Notes: generated by a model not told the origin, from the letters alone. A stretch of DNA of 64,000 nucleotides from Calidifontibacillus erzurumensis (GCF_013303125.1 NZ_JABTTE010000002.1:62001-126000); one strand, 5' to 3'. Shown: positions 51,613 to 63,200, counted from the stretch's first letter. Program-made: numbers and translations.

Positions 51613-52356
51613 ATGAATGAGGTTTTAAAAACAATGTCAAACCACCGGTCAATTCGACATTATTTGAAAAAAGAAATCCCAAATGATGTCCTTGAGCAGA
51701 TTATAGGAGCAGCGCAATGGGCATCAACTTCAAGTAATGTGCAGGCATATTCAATTATAAAAGTAAAGGATCAAGCCCGTAAGGAAAAATTGGCAGAGTT
51801 GTGCGGAAATCAACAACATGTTATTAATTGTCCTGTTTTTCTCGTTTTTTGCGGTGATTTTTATAGACTATCACTTGCAGCAAAAATGGAAAATACAGAG
51901 ACAAATTTTGATACGGTTGAACCGTTACTTGTTGCAACGATCGATGCTGCGTTAGTTGCTCAAAATGTTTTGCTTGCAGCAGAATCGTGCGGCATTGGTG
52001 GTGTATTTATCGGAGGTATTAGAAATAACAGTAAAGAAGTTAGTGAATTGCTCCAATTGCCTGACTATGTATATCCAGTTTTTGGAATGTGTTTAGGGTA
52101 TCCAGATATGAAAAATATACCTGAACAAAAGCCTCGATTGCCGTTACAGGCGATTTTACATGAAGAAATATATCAAACTGAAAATCAAGAGAAATATATT
52201 GAAGAATATAATGAAGTAATGAAAAATTATTATGAAACAAGATCAACTGGAAAACGCTCCGAAACTTGGACGGAAAATGTAAGTAAGATTTATCAAGCAC
52301 CAAGGAGACTACATTTACGTGGTTTTATCGAGAGTAAGAGGTTTGGATTTAAATAA
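51613..52356 (+). CDS. NfsA/Frp-type NAD(P)H-dependent flavin oxidoreductase (nitroreductase family)
   Basis: A 247-residue FMN-binding nitroreductase-family protein of the NfsA/NfrA group. N-terminal MSNHRSIRHYLKKEIP, WASTSSNVQAYSII and GGVFIGGIRNNSKEVSELL are typical FMN-contact regions. Three ATG codons in a row are possible starts; 51613 best fits GGAG at 51601-51604. It reduces quinones, nitro compounds or free flavin; the neighbour HPA genes need reduced flavin but HpaC already fills that need, so a link is unproved. Confidence 0.88.
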   Translation: MNEVLKTMSNHRSIRHYLKKEIPNDVLEQIIGAAQWASTSSNVQAYSIIKVKDQARKEKLAELCGNQQHVINCPVFLVFCGDFYRLSLAAKMENTETNFDTVEPLLVATIDAALVAQNVLLAAESCGIGGVFIGGIRNNSKEVSELLQLPDYVYPVFGMCLGYPDMKNIPEQKPRLPLQAILHEEIYQTENQEKYIEEYNEVMKNYYETRSTGKRSETWTENVSKIYQAPRRLHLRGFIESKRFGFK

Positions 52357-52430
52357 ATGGTTGGTGGATGAAAAAACAATAAAATGATGAAGTTAGTAAA
52401 TTATAGAAAGAAAACAAGGATGGGAAAAAT

Positions 52431-52898
52431 TTGATTAATAAAGATTTATTACAAGATATTATTGAAAATGGCAATGAAGAAGAACAACAATTGATCAACC
52501 TTGCTTTAAAGGCGATTGAAAGAAAAAGAGAAAAAAATACCATTTATTTATCCAGCTTTTTAGATTTTACATATGAGCTTCCGGAAGAAGATTATATTGA
52601 GTTAACCTTCCCAATGTCACCTTTTTTGTTGAATTCTCTTGGAATTATACACGGTGGTATTACAGCCACAATTATGGATACGACAATGGGAACTTTAGTA
52701 ACTAAAAGCCTCAAACGCCAATGTGTAACAACAGAAATGAAAATTAATTATTTAAAACCAGGCAAAGGGAAAAATTTTACCGCAAAAGCAATATTTTTAC
52801 ATAAAGGAAAAACACAATGTGTCGTTGAATGTAAGGTTTATAATGATGAAAATATATTAATTGCCGCTAGTACAGGGACATTTTTTCTTATTGAATAA
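52431..52898 (+). CDS. PaaI-like hotdog-fold thioesterase
   Basis: A 155-residue hotdog-fold protein. The motif NSLGIIHGGITATIMDTTMGTL (HGG with a following Asp) is at about residues 72-93, and MKINYLKPGKGKNF follows. An N-terminal helix of 35 residues is longer than in PaaI. TTG start after GGATGGG. It is followed by a terminator at 52973. The acyl-CoA substrate is unknown. Confidence 0.78.
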   Translation: MINKDLLQDIIENGNEEEQQLINLALKAIERKREKNTIYLSSFLDFTYELPEEDYIELTFPMSPFLLNSLGIIHGGITATIMDTTMGTLVTKSLKRQCVTTEMKINYLKPGKGKNFTAKAIFLHKGKTQCVVECKVYNDENILIAASTGTFFLIE

Positions 52899-52972
52899 GT
52901 AGAATGGATATGGGTGCCTAAAACAATTTTTTGTAAAAAAGGGTTTATCACAATTGATTTCAGTTAATTAGT

Positions 52973-53018
52973 CTAGCAATTAAGTATGTGCTGTTTCATA
53001 CGTTAATTGCTTTTTTTA
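52973..53018 (+). terminator. Terminator after the hotdog gene
   Basis: AGCAATTAAGTATG and CATACGTTAATTGCT stems around TGCTGTTT, followed by seven T. Confidence 0.86.
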
Positions 53019-53240
53019 TTTTTTAAAGATAGGAGAATATATATACGTATTAAAATCAACTCCGTCTAAGATTCACGAAAATCCAGGAAATTTTTTTATA
53101 AAAAATTTACTAAAGAATCATAAAGATATGGATAATTATTTTGGGCATGAGTTATGTGCCAAAATGTTCGTTTTTATAAGGATGAACTCATTATTAAATG
53201 GTTTAAAATTAAGATAATAGATCCTTTCGGGGGTGATGTT

Positions 53241-53951
53241 TTGTTAGATCGAAAACTTTGTTTTAAAGCACTTGTTGGCAGCCATAATTACAATTTACAA
53301 ACAGAAGAGTCGGACAAAGATTATAAAATATTTTTTTATCCTAATTTTGATGATCTTTACCAAGGTGGTCAATACACGAAGGCTATGGTAAGTGATGATG
53401 AAGATGTTGAATTTCATGATATTCGCAAATTGCCAAACTTGCTTTATAAATCAAATGTAAACTTTATGGAGGTCCTTTTTTCTGAAGAGTATGAAGTTTA
53501 TGATGAAGAGCTTTTTTCAAAATTGTTTTCCTTAAGGGAGGAAATTTCCAAAATAAATTTGCCGTATTTTTATGATGCATGTTTTGGGATGTTTCTTCGA
53601 AAAATGAAAGAATATCATCGTGACAAAGAAAAAGACCTAACTAGAAAAACATATAAACATGCGATGAGCGCTTATCGTATTCTTGATTTTTTAGAGCGGT
53701 ATCGCTATAATTCCTTCAGCTCGTTCAAACGAGCCATTCAATATAATTTTGATGATCCCGCTAGAGTTTTATTATTAAATATTAGAAAAGGTATATACAA
53801 TTTTATAGAAATTGAAGAAATGATTGAAGAAAAAGAGCAAAAAATAAAAATGCTTAAAGATGCCTATAAGTCGATGGAAGTTAATGTAGCTTTAAAAGAA
53901 AAGATTGAGCTAATAGTAAAAGAAAGTGTGAAAAAAGCATTGGGATTATAA
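53241..53951 (+). CDS. Predicted nucleotidyltransferase, YcgL/RlaP-like (PF10127)
   Basis: A 236-residue protein with the polymerase-beta-type nucleotidyltransferase motif: ALVGSHNYNLQTEESDKDYK near residues 9-28 (G-S then D-x-D). Domain PF10127 proteins include RNA repair-linked and YcgL-type enzymes; the true target is unknown. TTG start at 53241, 3 bases after GGGGGTGATG; a longer frame from 53154 is possible but begins with a stretch that has no family match. It ends in lysine-rich helices. It appears to stand alone. Confidence 0.72.
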   Translation: MLDRKLCFKALVGSHNYNLQTEESDKDYKIFFYPNFDDLYQGGQYTKAMVSDDEDVEFHDIRKLPNLLYKSNVNFMEVLFSEEYEVYDEELFSKLFSLREEISKINLPYFYDACFGMFLRKMKEYHRDKEKDLTRKTYKHAMSAYRILDFLERYRYNSFSSFKRAIQYNFDDPARVLLLNIRKGIYNFIEIEEMIEEKEQKIKMLKDAYKSMEVNVALKEKIELIVKESVKKALGL

Positions 53952-54185
53952 AGAAAACCCAGTGCATTTTTTGTACAGTATTTAGTTAAATTTTGGAACA
54001 TTTCTGCAAAAATAAAAAGCTGCTGAATTTACGATAGGCAAAGATGAAAGAGTACAATTGTATATATGAAAGTTTTGACATATTCTTAACATTTTATAGG
54101 CGTTCCCAAATTATAGCTTTCAATAATTTATAATAAAGGTAGATAGAGAGAGTGTAAATACCTTTATAGAAAGGAGGGATCGTCT

Positions 54186-54749
54186 ATGAAAATAGGTCAG
54201 AAAATTTTTCAGACCGCCCTTGCTTCTATAATCGCGGTAGGGTTTACGGTTCCGGCACAAAGTTTGGCAGCAGTTCTTCCTAATAAAGTTCAAGCTAATG
54301 ACTATTTTCAAATGGAAAGAATGGGTCCTTATTTCATGGGACAATATTTTCAAGGATCAATGCACGAAATCATTGCTGAAAAACTAGGAATGACAACGAA
54401 GGAACTTTTTGAAGCACGAATAGAAGGGAAGACAATAGCTGAACTATTAAAAGAGAAAAAACTTGATCCCGCTGATGTTGTTAAAGACATCCTTGAAGAA
54501 AGAGAATCAGTGCTCAATGAAATGATAAAAGCAAAAATGATTAAAAAAGAGGATAAAGAATTGTTGCTTGAAAGAATGAAAACTAGATTAGATGCTATGA
54601 TCAATTCAGAAACGGTTGTTCCACGAAAGTCTAACGATTATTATCAGGGAAGCGGCTGTTTTATGATGAATGGTTTTCCTAAAGGAATGTCTGATCCGAA
54701 AAGTATGGGACGAGGAAAAATGAAGAATAGTTTTATGTGGCAGCGGTAA
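54186..54749 (+). CDS. Secreted YckD-like protein, Met-rich C-terminus
   Basis: A 187-residue protein with a signal peptide (residues 1 to about 29, cleavage near SLAA). The body is helical and charged (AELLKEKKLDPADVVKDILE, KEDKELLLERMKTRLDAMI), similar to DUF2680/YckD-type secreted proteins. The last 40 residues are Met- and Phe-rich (CFMMNGFPKGMSDPK, FMWQR), which suggests metal binding but does not prove it. AGGAGGG ribosome binding site. Function unknown. Confidence 0.65.
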   Translation: MKIGQKIFQTALASIIAVGFTVPAQSLAAVLPNKVQANDYFQMERMGPYFMGQYFQGSMHEIIAEKLGMTTKELFEARIEGKTIAELLKEKKLDPADVVKDILEERESVLNEMIKAKMIKKEDKELLLERMKTRLDAMINSETVVPRKSNDYYQGSGCFMMNGFPKGMSDPKSMGRGKMKNSFMWQR

Positions 54750-54765
54750 CATTATATTTACGGCT

Positions 54766-54798
54766 AACTCTGGAGTTGGGACACTTCAGAGTTTTTTG
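54766..54798 (+). terminator. Terminator after the secreted protein gene
   Basis: AACTCTG and CAGAGTT stems followed by six T. The region 54799-55179 beyond holds no coding frame that I recognise. Confidence 0.75.
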
Positions 54799-55179
54799 TT
54801 GATAAAAATTATTGTTAAAACATTAAAGTTTTTCGTAAGAATATTGGGAAAATATAATTTTGTAGAAGAAATTTACTAATTTATGTTGTACAATATATAT
54901 ACGTTAAAAATTTTAATTTATTTGGAAATGTTTGGATATTGTTATTCAAAGAAAATGAAGTTACCTTCATAAATTCCCAACTTGTAATCGATTTCAATTT
55001 TTTAATATAATCCTCTTATAAAATTCATCGTTTCCCAAAGTGTAAAATTAATAGTTGGCAATAATTTGAAGGAAACTTGCGATATTGTTTAAGTTGTCCA
55101 TGTTAATATTTATAGAATTGTATACATAGTTAAAGATAAAAATGATTATTATTAAAACTTAAAGAAAAGGAAGATCGGC

Positions 55180-57225
55180 ATGACCATTCACAAAAAAATA
55201 TTAGCGATTATCTTTACGGCCATTGTCGGTTTAGGCCTATTACTAGGAGCTGTTTATTATGCTTATCATCAGATGGAAGATATGGATGAAAAAATGGAGC
55301 AAATTTCCGAGGCTGTAGAAATAGGAAAAGACATTCTTATATTTGCGAACCAAGCTCGGGTAAATGAATCTGAATATTTGCAAACCTTCCAAGAGGATAA
55401 AGTAAAACAAGTAGAGCAAGATATAAGCAAATTAACAGCTTCAGTAGGGAAGCTTGAAAAGATGATTGATGGAGAAGAGATTGGCAAAAGCAGCCGTATC
55501 CTACTTCAATATGCATCGATGTATGAAAGGTCTTTTCAAGAACTTGTTAAAAGTCAAAAGGAACTCGGTTACGATCCTTCTTCTGGAATGAAAGGAGAGG
55601 TAAACAGAATAGCTAAACAATTTGAGTCTCTTTTGAGAGAAAAAGGTGATACAAAAGGATTGCAGCTATTTAATGAGCTTCGCATGATTGAAAAAGATTT
55701 TATCGCTGATTTAATCCCTATGAATGAATTTTCAGTTCTTTCACAAGTGCTTGAACGTCATATTGAGACATCATTTTCAACAGCTGATAAACAAAAAATA
55801 CTAGAATCGTTCCAAGCATATAGAAATTCATTTACAAATGTGCAACGGTTGATAATAAAGCAAATATCTACCACAAAAACATTTAAATCAATCATCCAAG
55901 ATTTAAATACAACTGTACAAACGATCAACTATGTGTTGGAACAGGAATATACATCGATTGTTCAAGAAAAAGAAAAACAAATGAACACACTTATTATATT
56001 TATGATCAGTATAAGCATCGGTGTCCTTATTTTGCTTTTATTACTAGGATATGTGATCTATAAATCTATTTCCAATTCTGTTATTCAGCTGCAAAAAGGT
56101 GCAGAGATTATTGGAAATGGTAACTTAGTTTATCGGGTAAAGGCAGCTGTAAATGATGAAATTGGTCGTGTGGCAGCTTCTTTCAATCATATGGCTGATA
56201 AAGTACAAAAATCCCTTCAAACAGTAAAACAGGCAGCACGACAATTGTCATCATCATCGGATACGCTATCTTCTTTAGCAGAACAGTCGATGATGCAAAC
56301 TCGTGAAGTTAATAGTGCCATTGAACAAGTTGCCACTGGAGCACAAAAGCAATCGTATGAGATAGAGGAAGGGTCTAGATTAATTGAAGACATTTTATCA
56401 CAAATTAACAATGTAAATGAATATGCAGACCAAATAGGTTTACAAGCAAAAACAATGAATGAAAAAGGGCAACAGGGTATAAAAGTTGTATACGATCTAA
56501 GTCGTACATCGCATGAATATACGGAACTTGCGAAAACTTTAATTCATAGCGTTCAAGAAGTTGCAAATCAATCGCAGCAAATTTCCATGATCGTTGAAAC
56601 GATTAGAGAAATATCTGAAAACTCTAGTTTGCTTGCACTAAATGCAGCTATTGAAGCAGCACGTGCTGGTGAAGCTGGGAGAGGCTTTGCAGTCGTTGCC
56701 AATGAAGTGGGGAAACTAGCTGAGAAAACGAAAATGGAGACTAACAATATACAAGAAGTGATTTCAACTATTAATGAAAAAATATTAGTTTCTACAAAAG
56801 AAGCACAAAAGTTGGAAGTCTTTAACGAAATTCAGACGGATTCTGTAGAGCAGACACTAACATCTTTTAATGATATTGTTTCTCAAGTTACCAATATAGA
56901 TAAAAGTACAAATGATATTAGAAAGGCACTCGATGTAGTCAGCCATTCATCGCAACGTCTATTTTCAGCTATGCAAGAAATCAGTGCAGTTTCGCAAGAG
57001 TCAGCCGCTTTTAGTGAAGAAGTTTTAGCAACAAGTGAAAATCATATTAAAGCAATTGAAGAAGTTCATTATTCAGCATCTGAGCTACAAAAATTGTCTA
57101 AATCATTGTTTGAGGAAGTCAATAAATTTCAGTTAGAGGAAAAAAATGTTGTAGAAAATGAATCAAACGACTATTCAGAAATTGAGGATACTGGAAGCTC
57201 AGAAATTGAAGAAAGCAATGTTTGA
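55180..57225 (+). CDS. Methyl-accepting chemotaxis protein
   Basis: A 681-residue chemoreceptor. Span 1 is at about residues 7-27 and span 2 at 270-292, enclosing a 240-residue helical extracellular sensor of the four-helix or HBM type. A HAMP domain follows ([20 protein letters not shown]), then the MCP signalling hairpin tip with [20 protein letters not shown] near residue 490. It ends with an acidic tail ([12 protein letters not shown]) and no NWETF-type CheR tether. It senses an unknown signal; being next to aromatic catabolism genes it might detect aromatics, but it lies outside the module. Confidence 0.93.
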   Translation: MTIHKKILAIIFTAIVGLGLLLGAVYYAYHQMEDMDEKMEQISEAVEIGKDILIFANQARVNESEYLQTFQEDKVKQVEQDISKLTASVGKLEKMIDGEEIGKSSRILLQYASMYERSFQELVKSQKELGYDPSSGMKGEVNRIAKQFESLLREKGDTKGLQLFNELRMIEKDFIADLIPMNEFSVLSQVLERHIETSFSTADKQKILESFQAYRNSFTNVQRLIIKQISTTKTFKSIIQDLNTTVQTINYVLEQEYTSIVQEKEKQMNTLIIFMISISIGVLILLLLLGYVIYKSISNSVIQLQKGAEIIGNGNLVYRVKAAVNDEIGRVAASFNHMADKVQKSLQTVKQAARQLSSSSDTLSSLAEQSMMQTREVNSAIEQVATGAQKQSYEIEEGSRLIEDILSQINNVNEYADQIGLQAKTMNEKGQQGIKVVYDLSRTSHEYTELAKTLIHSVQEVANQSQQISMIVETIREISENSSLLALNAAIEAARAGEAGRGFAVVANEVGKLAEKTKMETNNIQEVISTINEKILVSTKEAQKLEVFNEIQTDSVEQTLTSFNDIVSQVTNIDKSTNDIRKALDVVSHSSQRLFSAMQEISAVSQESAAFSEEVLATSENHIKAIEEVHYSASELQKLSKSLFEEVNKFQLEEKNVVENESNDYSEIEDTGSSEIEESNV

Positions 57226-57363
57226 AATTAAGTAAATAAATATTATTTTTGAGATTTCGTGGAAAGTAAGACAAGTATAGTAACTTTTTGATGTTTTTCA
57301 AGTTGCCAATTGGAACTCTACTAATGGACAATGATTTTATTATTTAAGTTATAAAATATTATT

Positions 57364-57398
57364 TGGTGTTGGTAAGTATATCCAACACCACTTTTTTT
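57364..57398 (+). terminator. Terminator after the chemoreceptor gene
   Basis: TGGTGTTGG and CCAACACCA stems, followed by seven T. The rest of 57226-57536 shows no other feature apart from the next gene's promoter region. Confidence 0.85.
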
Positions 57399-57536
57399 GG
57401 ATTATGAGTACAGACTGTAAAAAGTGGTAAGGAAAAACTTTCCATATTAAATTCCTTAATGTATAGATTTATAATTTATAGTATAATAGTGTTTGTTTCA
57501 TCAATGAAAGATTAAGTGATTGATAGGAGTAATAAA

Positions 57537-58358
57537 ATGAAAAAAATATATATTCCTGTTATGCTCGTTCTATTAATGGCTGGTTGTGGAAGTAATAGTA
57601 TTGAATCAACGAATCAAGCAGATGTAAGTGCAACTGTACCTGAAGAAAAATTAATCGAATCTGAAGTGGTAGAAGAACAGGTTGAAGAAACAGAAAACGA
57701 ACAAATTTCCGAAGAAGTTGTAATTGAACAAGGATCCGAAACAATAGAAGTTGAACAGGCTACCGAAGAAACGAAAACACCTGAAAAGCAAAATTTTGAT
57801 AATATTTTGGTGCTTGTTAACAAACAAAATTCGTTGCCAAAAGATTATGTACCTAGTGATCTAGTTGCACCAAATGTGCCGTTTTCCTTTACAGAGGATC
57901 TTCCAAAACGCTATATGCGCCGTGAAGCAGCACTAGCACTAGAACAATTATTTAGGGCTGCTCAACAAGAAAATATTGAACTTTTTGCTGTATCAGGATA
58001 CCGTTCTTATGATCGCCAAGAAGCAATTTTTGCAGCCAATGTAGCTAAAAAAGGGGAAGCGGCAGCGAGACTAGTAAGTGCTGAACCAGGGCAAAGTGAA
58101 CATCAAACTGGCTTAGCCATGGACGTTTCATCAAGATCGGTCGGGTTTGATTTAATAGAAGAGTTCGGTGAGACAAAAGAAGGTATATGGCTAAAAAATA
58201 ATGCTCATAAATTTGGTTTTATTATCCGTTATCCAAAAGGGAAAGAAGATATTACTGGTTATAGTTATGAACCATGGCATATTCGGTATGTCGGAAAATC
58301 TGTTGCAAAAGAAATTTTTGAGAACAGTTTTACATTTGAAGAATATTTGAGTAAATAA
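57537..58358 (+). CDS. D-alanyl-D-alanine carboxypeptidase family lipoprotein (VanY type)
   Basis: A 273-residue lipoprotein (lipobox M-A-G-C, Cys17) with an acidic Glu-rich linker (about 25-95) and a C-terminal VanY/D-D-carboxypeptidase domain. The zinc-binding motif parts SGYRSYDRQEAIF, SEHQTGLAMDV and EPWHIRYVG are present. It trims peptidoglycan stem peptides at the cell surface. ATG at 57537, after ATAGGAGT. It is alone, ending at a terminator. Confidence 0.9.
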   Translation: MKKIYIPVMLVLLMAGCGSNSIESTNQADVSATVPEEKLIESEVVEEQVEETENEQISEEVVIEQGSETIEVEQATEETKTPEKQNFDNILVLVNKQNSLPKDYVPSDLVAPNVPFSFTEDLPKRYMRREAALALEQLFRAAQQENIELFAVSGYRSYDRQEAIFAANVAKKGEAAARLVSAEPGQSEHQTGLAMDVSSRSVGFDLIEEFGETKEGIWLKNNAHKFGFIIRYPKGKEDITGYSYEPWHIRYVGKSVAKEIFENSFTFEEYLSK

Positions 58359-58362
58359 AAAA

Positions 58363-58397
58363 TGGGACGTCTCCTCAAGTAAAGAGGCGTCCCTTTT
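58363..58397. terminator. Terminator between VanY-type gene and UspA gene
   Basis: GGGACGTCTC and GAGGCGTCCC stems around CTCAAGTAAA, followed by TTTT on the plus strand; A-rich on the other side, so it serves both convergent genes. Confidence 0.83.
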
Positions 58398-58408
58398 GGC
58401 TTTTTCTT

Positions 58409-58849
58409 TTAGATTTTTAATTTAACAATTAAAACGGGAACGTTTGCTTTTTGGACAACGTTGTGGCTGACACTGCCAAGAAACATTTCTTTCAATCCGC
58501 TTAATCCGCGGCTTCCAATCAATATTACATCACATCCTGCTTCATCCGCATAATCTACAATATTTTTAGCAAAAATTCCTTCTTTTAACACCGCATTAAT
58601 ATTTACAGATTGTTCTTCAGCTATTTTTTTTGCCTCTTCTAAAACTTTTTCTGCATTTTCATAATATTGGAGAGCTTGTTTAGCGGAAGGGGTATAAATG
58701 CCATCGGCTATGGCAATCGTAGGAATTTGATAGACATGAATGACATCGATTTGCAAGTTTGGATTTTTTTTAGAAAATTGTATTGCCATTTGTAAAGCTT
58801 TTTTTGCTAACTCAGACCCGTCATAAGCTACTAAAATTTTAGTGAACAT
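58409..58849 (-). CDS. Universal stress protein UspA family
   Basis: A 146-residue UspA-fold protein: KILVAYDGSELAKKALQMAI at the start and the ATP-binding G-2x-G-9x-G-S/T motif as GSRGLSGLKEMFLGSVSHNV near residue 115. ATG at 58849 is preferred, 8 bases after AAGGAG. Such proteins bind ATP and are made under stress; role here unknown. Confidence 0.9.
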   Translation of the reverse strand: MFTKILVAYDGSELAKKALQMAIQFSKKNPNLQIDVIHVYQIPTIAIADGIYTPSAKQALQYYENAEKVLEEAKKIAEEQSVNINAVLKEGIFAKNIVDYADEAGCDVILIGSRGLSGLKEMFLGSVSHNVVQKANVPVLIVKLKI

Positions 58850-58998
58850 CATGATCACTCCTTTATATTTGTTACAATTATTTTAACATTTTTACAGTAG
58901 TAAATTTTTAAAAACTATGTGAATTATTGGTTGAATCAAGAATATTTGTTTGCTATAATGGACAAAAAATTACAAGATTGAAGAGAAGGGGTGAAAAA

Positions 58999-60279
58999 AT
59001 GTCATTTTCATTTATTCATGCTGCTGATATTCATCTTGATAGTCCGCTAACAGGACTAGAACAATACGAAGGAGCACCGGTAGATAAAATCCGAAGTGCA
59101 ACGAGAGACGCATTTAAAAATTTAATAGATGTAGCAATAGAAAAAAAAGTAGCATTCGTTATCATTGCAGGCGATTTATATGATGGAGATTGGAAAGATT
59201 ACAACACAGGTTTGTTTTTTATAACCCAAATGGTCCGTTTGCAAAAAGAGGGTATTAAAGTTTTTCTTTTACGAGGAAACCATGATGCGGCGAGTTTAAT
59301 TACAAAAGAACTGAAGCTGCCTGATAATGTCTTTGAATTTTCAACGAGAACACCTGAAACATTTGTAATAGACGAATTAAAGGTTGCTCTGCATGGACAA
59401 GGTTTTCACAGTCGTGTTGTAAATGAAAATTTAGTGAAAAACTATCCAAAGCCAATACAAGAGTTTTTTAACATCGGTGTTCTCCATACAAGTGCTACCG
59501 GCCGGGAAGGCCATGAAAACTATGCCCCTTGTTCAATCGATGATATGAAAGAAAAAGGTTATAATTATTGGGCTTTAGGTCATATTCATCTTCGAGAGAT
59601 TCTTCATAAAAAGGATCCTGTCATTTTATTTCCTGGAAATATTCAAGGAAGGCATATTAAAGAAAGAGGCGAAAAAGGCTGTACGTTTGTAACGGTAATT
59701 GACGGAGAGATTGATGAAATTCATCACCTAACGTTAGATGTTTTGCGTTGGGAATTATGTGAAGTCGATATTAGTGGTATCGATCGGCAGGACGAAATTA
59801 TCGATCAAATTCGCGATCAAATGGAAAAAATTTATCAAGCTGCCGATGGCCGCTTTTTAGCAGTACGCATCCGAATATATGGAACGACAAAAGCTCACCA
59901 TGAACTCGTAAGCGCAAAAGATCATTTCATAAACAATGTTCGTGCACTTGCATTAGAAGTTGGCATGGGTGATATTTGGGTTGAAAAAGTAAAGATAGAA
60001 ACCTCCTATCCTTTAGATGTGGAACAATTAAAAAGCCAACATACACCTGTTGCAGTAATTTTAGATTTTATTCATAATATCGGAAATGATGAAGAGGCTT
60101 TAATAGAACTATTAAGAGAATTTGCAGATATTGGACAAGCTTTGCCGTACGATTTAAAAACGGGAGAAGAAGGATTTGATTTTTCAAACCCGAGCTTATT
60201 GAAACAAAGGATAGCGAACGTGGAAGATTTAATTCTTTACTATTTAACAAAGACCGAGGGGGATGTCAATGCGGTTTAA
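58999..60279 (+). CDS. yhaO: SbcD-like DNA repair metallophosphoesterase (YhaO)
   Basis: A 426-residue calcineurin-like phosphoesterase of the SbcD/Mre11 type. Metal-binding motifs HAADIHLDSP, AGDLYDG, RGNHD and ALGHIH are in order within the first 200 residues. ATG at 58999, 6 bases after AGGGG; the longer frame would begin before that. It is coupled to yhaN (11-base overlap), and the pair likely works as a nuclease-ATPase complex on DNA ends, as does SbcCD. Confidence 0.92.
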   Translation: MSFSFIHAADIHLDSPLTGLEQYEGAPVDKIRSATRDAFKNLIDVAIEKKVAFVIIAGDLYDGDWKDYNTGLFFITQMVRLQKEGIKVFLLRGNHDAASLITKELKLPDNVFEFSTRTPETFVIDELKVALHGQGFHSRVVNENLVKNYPKPIQEFFNIGVLHTSATGREGHENYAPCSIDDMKEKGYNYWALGHIHLREILHKKDPVILFPGNIQGRHIKERGEKGCTFVTVIDGEIDEIHHLTLDVLRWELCEVDISGIDRQDEIIDQIRDQMEKIYQAADGRFLAVRIRIYGTTKAHHELVSAKDHFINNVRALALEVGMGDIWVEKVKIETSYPLDVEQLKSQHTPVAVILDFIHNIGNDEEALIELLREFADIGQALPYDLKTGEEGFDFSNPSLLKQRIANVEDLILYYLTKTEGDVNAV

Positions 60280-63200
60280 CTATTTGAATTTGCGGGCATT
60301 CGGTCATTTTACAAATTATGAGATCGAGTTTGATAAAACGAAAAATTTTCACTTCATTTATGGTCTAAATGAAGCAGGGAAAAGTACAACACTTCGTTCA
60401 ATCCATCATTTCCTTTATGGATTTCCACAGCAAACACCAGATGCTTTTCTACATAGTAATGCGAATCTAAGAATTGAAGGGGAACTGCAAAAGAAAAATG
60501 GCGATACATTCCGATTTGTTCGTAGAAAAGGGAAAAAAAATACCATTGTTGCTCCAAATGGAGAACCATTAAACGAAGAAGTTGTCGAAGAATATATTAA
60601 TGAGATTTCTGAACAACATTTTTCTAAAATGTTTGCTTTAAACCATGTCACCCTTCGTGAAGGGGGAGAAAGCCTACTTGCGAGTGGTGGCAGTTTAGGT
60701 GAAAGTTTATTTTCTGCAGCATCAGGAGTTAGTAAAATCCGTCAAGTATTCGAACAACTTGAAAAGCAGGCCACTGCCCTATATAACAAACGAGGCAGAA
60801 ATCAATTGATCAATAAATTAGTAAAAGAAGAGAAAGATTTGAAGAAAGAAATTGCTGAATATCAGTTAAAAATACAATCTTGGAAAGAACTCGAACGCCA
60901 ATTTAACGATGGAATAAAAGGAATAGAACATATCATTCACCAAGAAAAATTATTGCGAAGCAAACGGGATAAGCTGGAGCGAATGAAGTTGATCTTGCCG
61001 AAGATTGCTAAATTGAATGAGGTAATGAAGAACCTCGATGAGATTGGAACTGTGCCTATGCTACCAGAAAATATCGAAGAACTTAGAAAAGATACGATCC
61101 GGAAGCTGGATATGGCAACAAAGACGAAACAATCTGCTGAGGAAAACTTGCTTGAGATTGATCGGAACTTGAAACAAATTATTATTCCTGAAGGATTGCT
61201 TGAACATGCTGCACTAATTGATACATTATATCGTGAATTACAAAGTTACCAAAATAATCTAAAAAAACTCCCGGTTCTTGAGGGAGAAAGAAAGCAATTG
61301 GAAGTTCGATTGCTGTCATTCATGAAGGAAATAGATCCACTTCATGCAGATATTGAAAAAATAGATTTATATCGCTTGCCAGCAGAAAAAAAAGAAAGAA
61401 TTCGGGAACTATGCAAACAAAAGCCTTTGCTGGACCAAGCCTTTGAACAAAATGAAATAGAGCGTCAAAATATTAAAAGAGAACTTGAGGAAAATGAAGA
61501 AAAGTTGAAATTAATTCCGCAAGTTCTAAATACTGAACAATTGGAAGTGACGATTGAAAAAATAAAAAGCGAAGGCCAATTAGAAGAAACATTGAAAAAA
61601 CTGAAAGCAGAAATGGAAGAAAAAGAACAAAAGGTTAATGAAGCTGTGAGCATGCTCCCGAATTGGGATCGATCTGTAGAAGAATTAGTAAATCTTCAGC
61701 TGCGAATTCTTAAAGAAACGATTAATCGTTTTGAGCAACAACAAAACGATATTATAAAACAACTTGAAAAAACAGAAGAGCAAATAAATAATCAAAAAGA
61801 AACGATTGCCGCTGTTGAAAAGGAAATCCGAAATCTAGAAGTATTATCTGAAATTCCGACAGAGGAAAAATTGTTGGCCATTCGTAAAGAACGTGACAAA
61901 GGTTGGCAGCTGATTCGCAGGAAATTGGAAATTGGAGAGTGGGAAGAAAGTTTAGTCCGTCAATTTACACATGGAGAAAAAATAGAGACAAAGTATGAAA
62001 ATCTTATACAAAAAGCTGACCATTTCGCAGATCAAATGATCAATGAAGCGGAAAAAATAGGAGCAAAGAAGAAACATTTAGCAGATATTGAGATCTGCGA
62101 ACAGAAAATAGCAACGCTTGAAAATAAGAAAAGTATATTAGAACAAGAATTGGCTAAGTGGGAAGAAGAATGGAAAGATCTATGGAAACAATCAAAAATT
62201 GATCCGCTATCTCCACAGGAAATGAAAGAATGGCTTTTCATGTATGAACAAATTAAAAAAATGTATGAAGAATATGAAAAAGTGAAAAATGCAATACATG
62301 AATATGAACAAAAATTGATTCAGCTGAAAGAATTGCTCGTTTCTACTTTGTTACCATTTACAGAAGTCAATGAAAAAATAACATTGGGTGAGTTGTTAAA
62401 AATAGCTGAAAAACAGCTTAGATATATGAAAGAAATTGAGCAACAGCGAAAGCGATTTGAAGATCTTATTTCAGGAATTAATCACCGCATAAATACAAAT
62501 GCCTTAAAAAATAAAGAAATTGTAAGAAAGCTTGAAAATTGGAGAGATTCCTGGATAAATGCAATCAAAGGCACCTATATTTCTGAAACTACATCGGTAG
62601 ACGTTGCAGAAAAATTATTGCAAAAATTTGATGATTGTTCCCATACTTATGATGAATTAGTAAAAATCGAAAATGAACTACATGCGCTTCAAAAACAATT
62701 GGTAAATTATGAAGAAAAGATGAACCAGCTTCTTGCAATTCTAAATATTCCTAGGAAAGACCAAGCCGTTGAAATTGTAGTCAACCAATTGTATGCACAA
62801 TTACAACAAGCGATGCAAGATGAAGTATTGATCACAAATTTAAAAGATCAGGCAAAAAAAATTCAAGAAACTTTGAAAGGTGCTGAAAAAGATATTGAAG
62901 ATGCCGAAGTGGTCCTTTCAGGATTACTAAAACGAGCGAATACAAAAAGTTTGAAAGAATTGGAAGAAATTGAAAAATTATTTTTATTGAAACGGGATTA
63001 CGAACATAAAAAGGAAGAAATTGAGGAACAATTGCTTGAGCTTGGTGGCGGAAAAACGCTCTCGGAATTAATAGAAGATGCTCAACAATTTGAATATGAC
63101 TCCATCGATGCTGAAATTGCAGAAATCAATAAAAGTTTAACGGAAATCGAAAGAGATCGTTCCAATTTAGAACAAGCTCATGGTGCTGTAAAAAAAGAAT

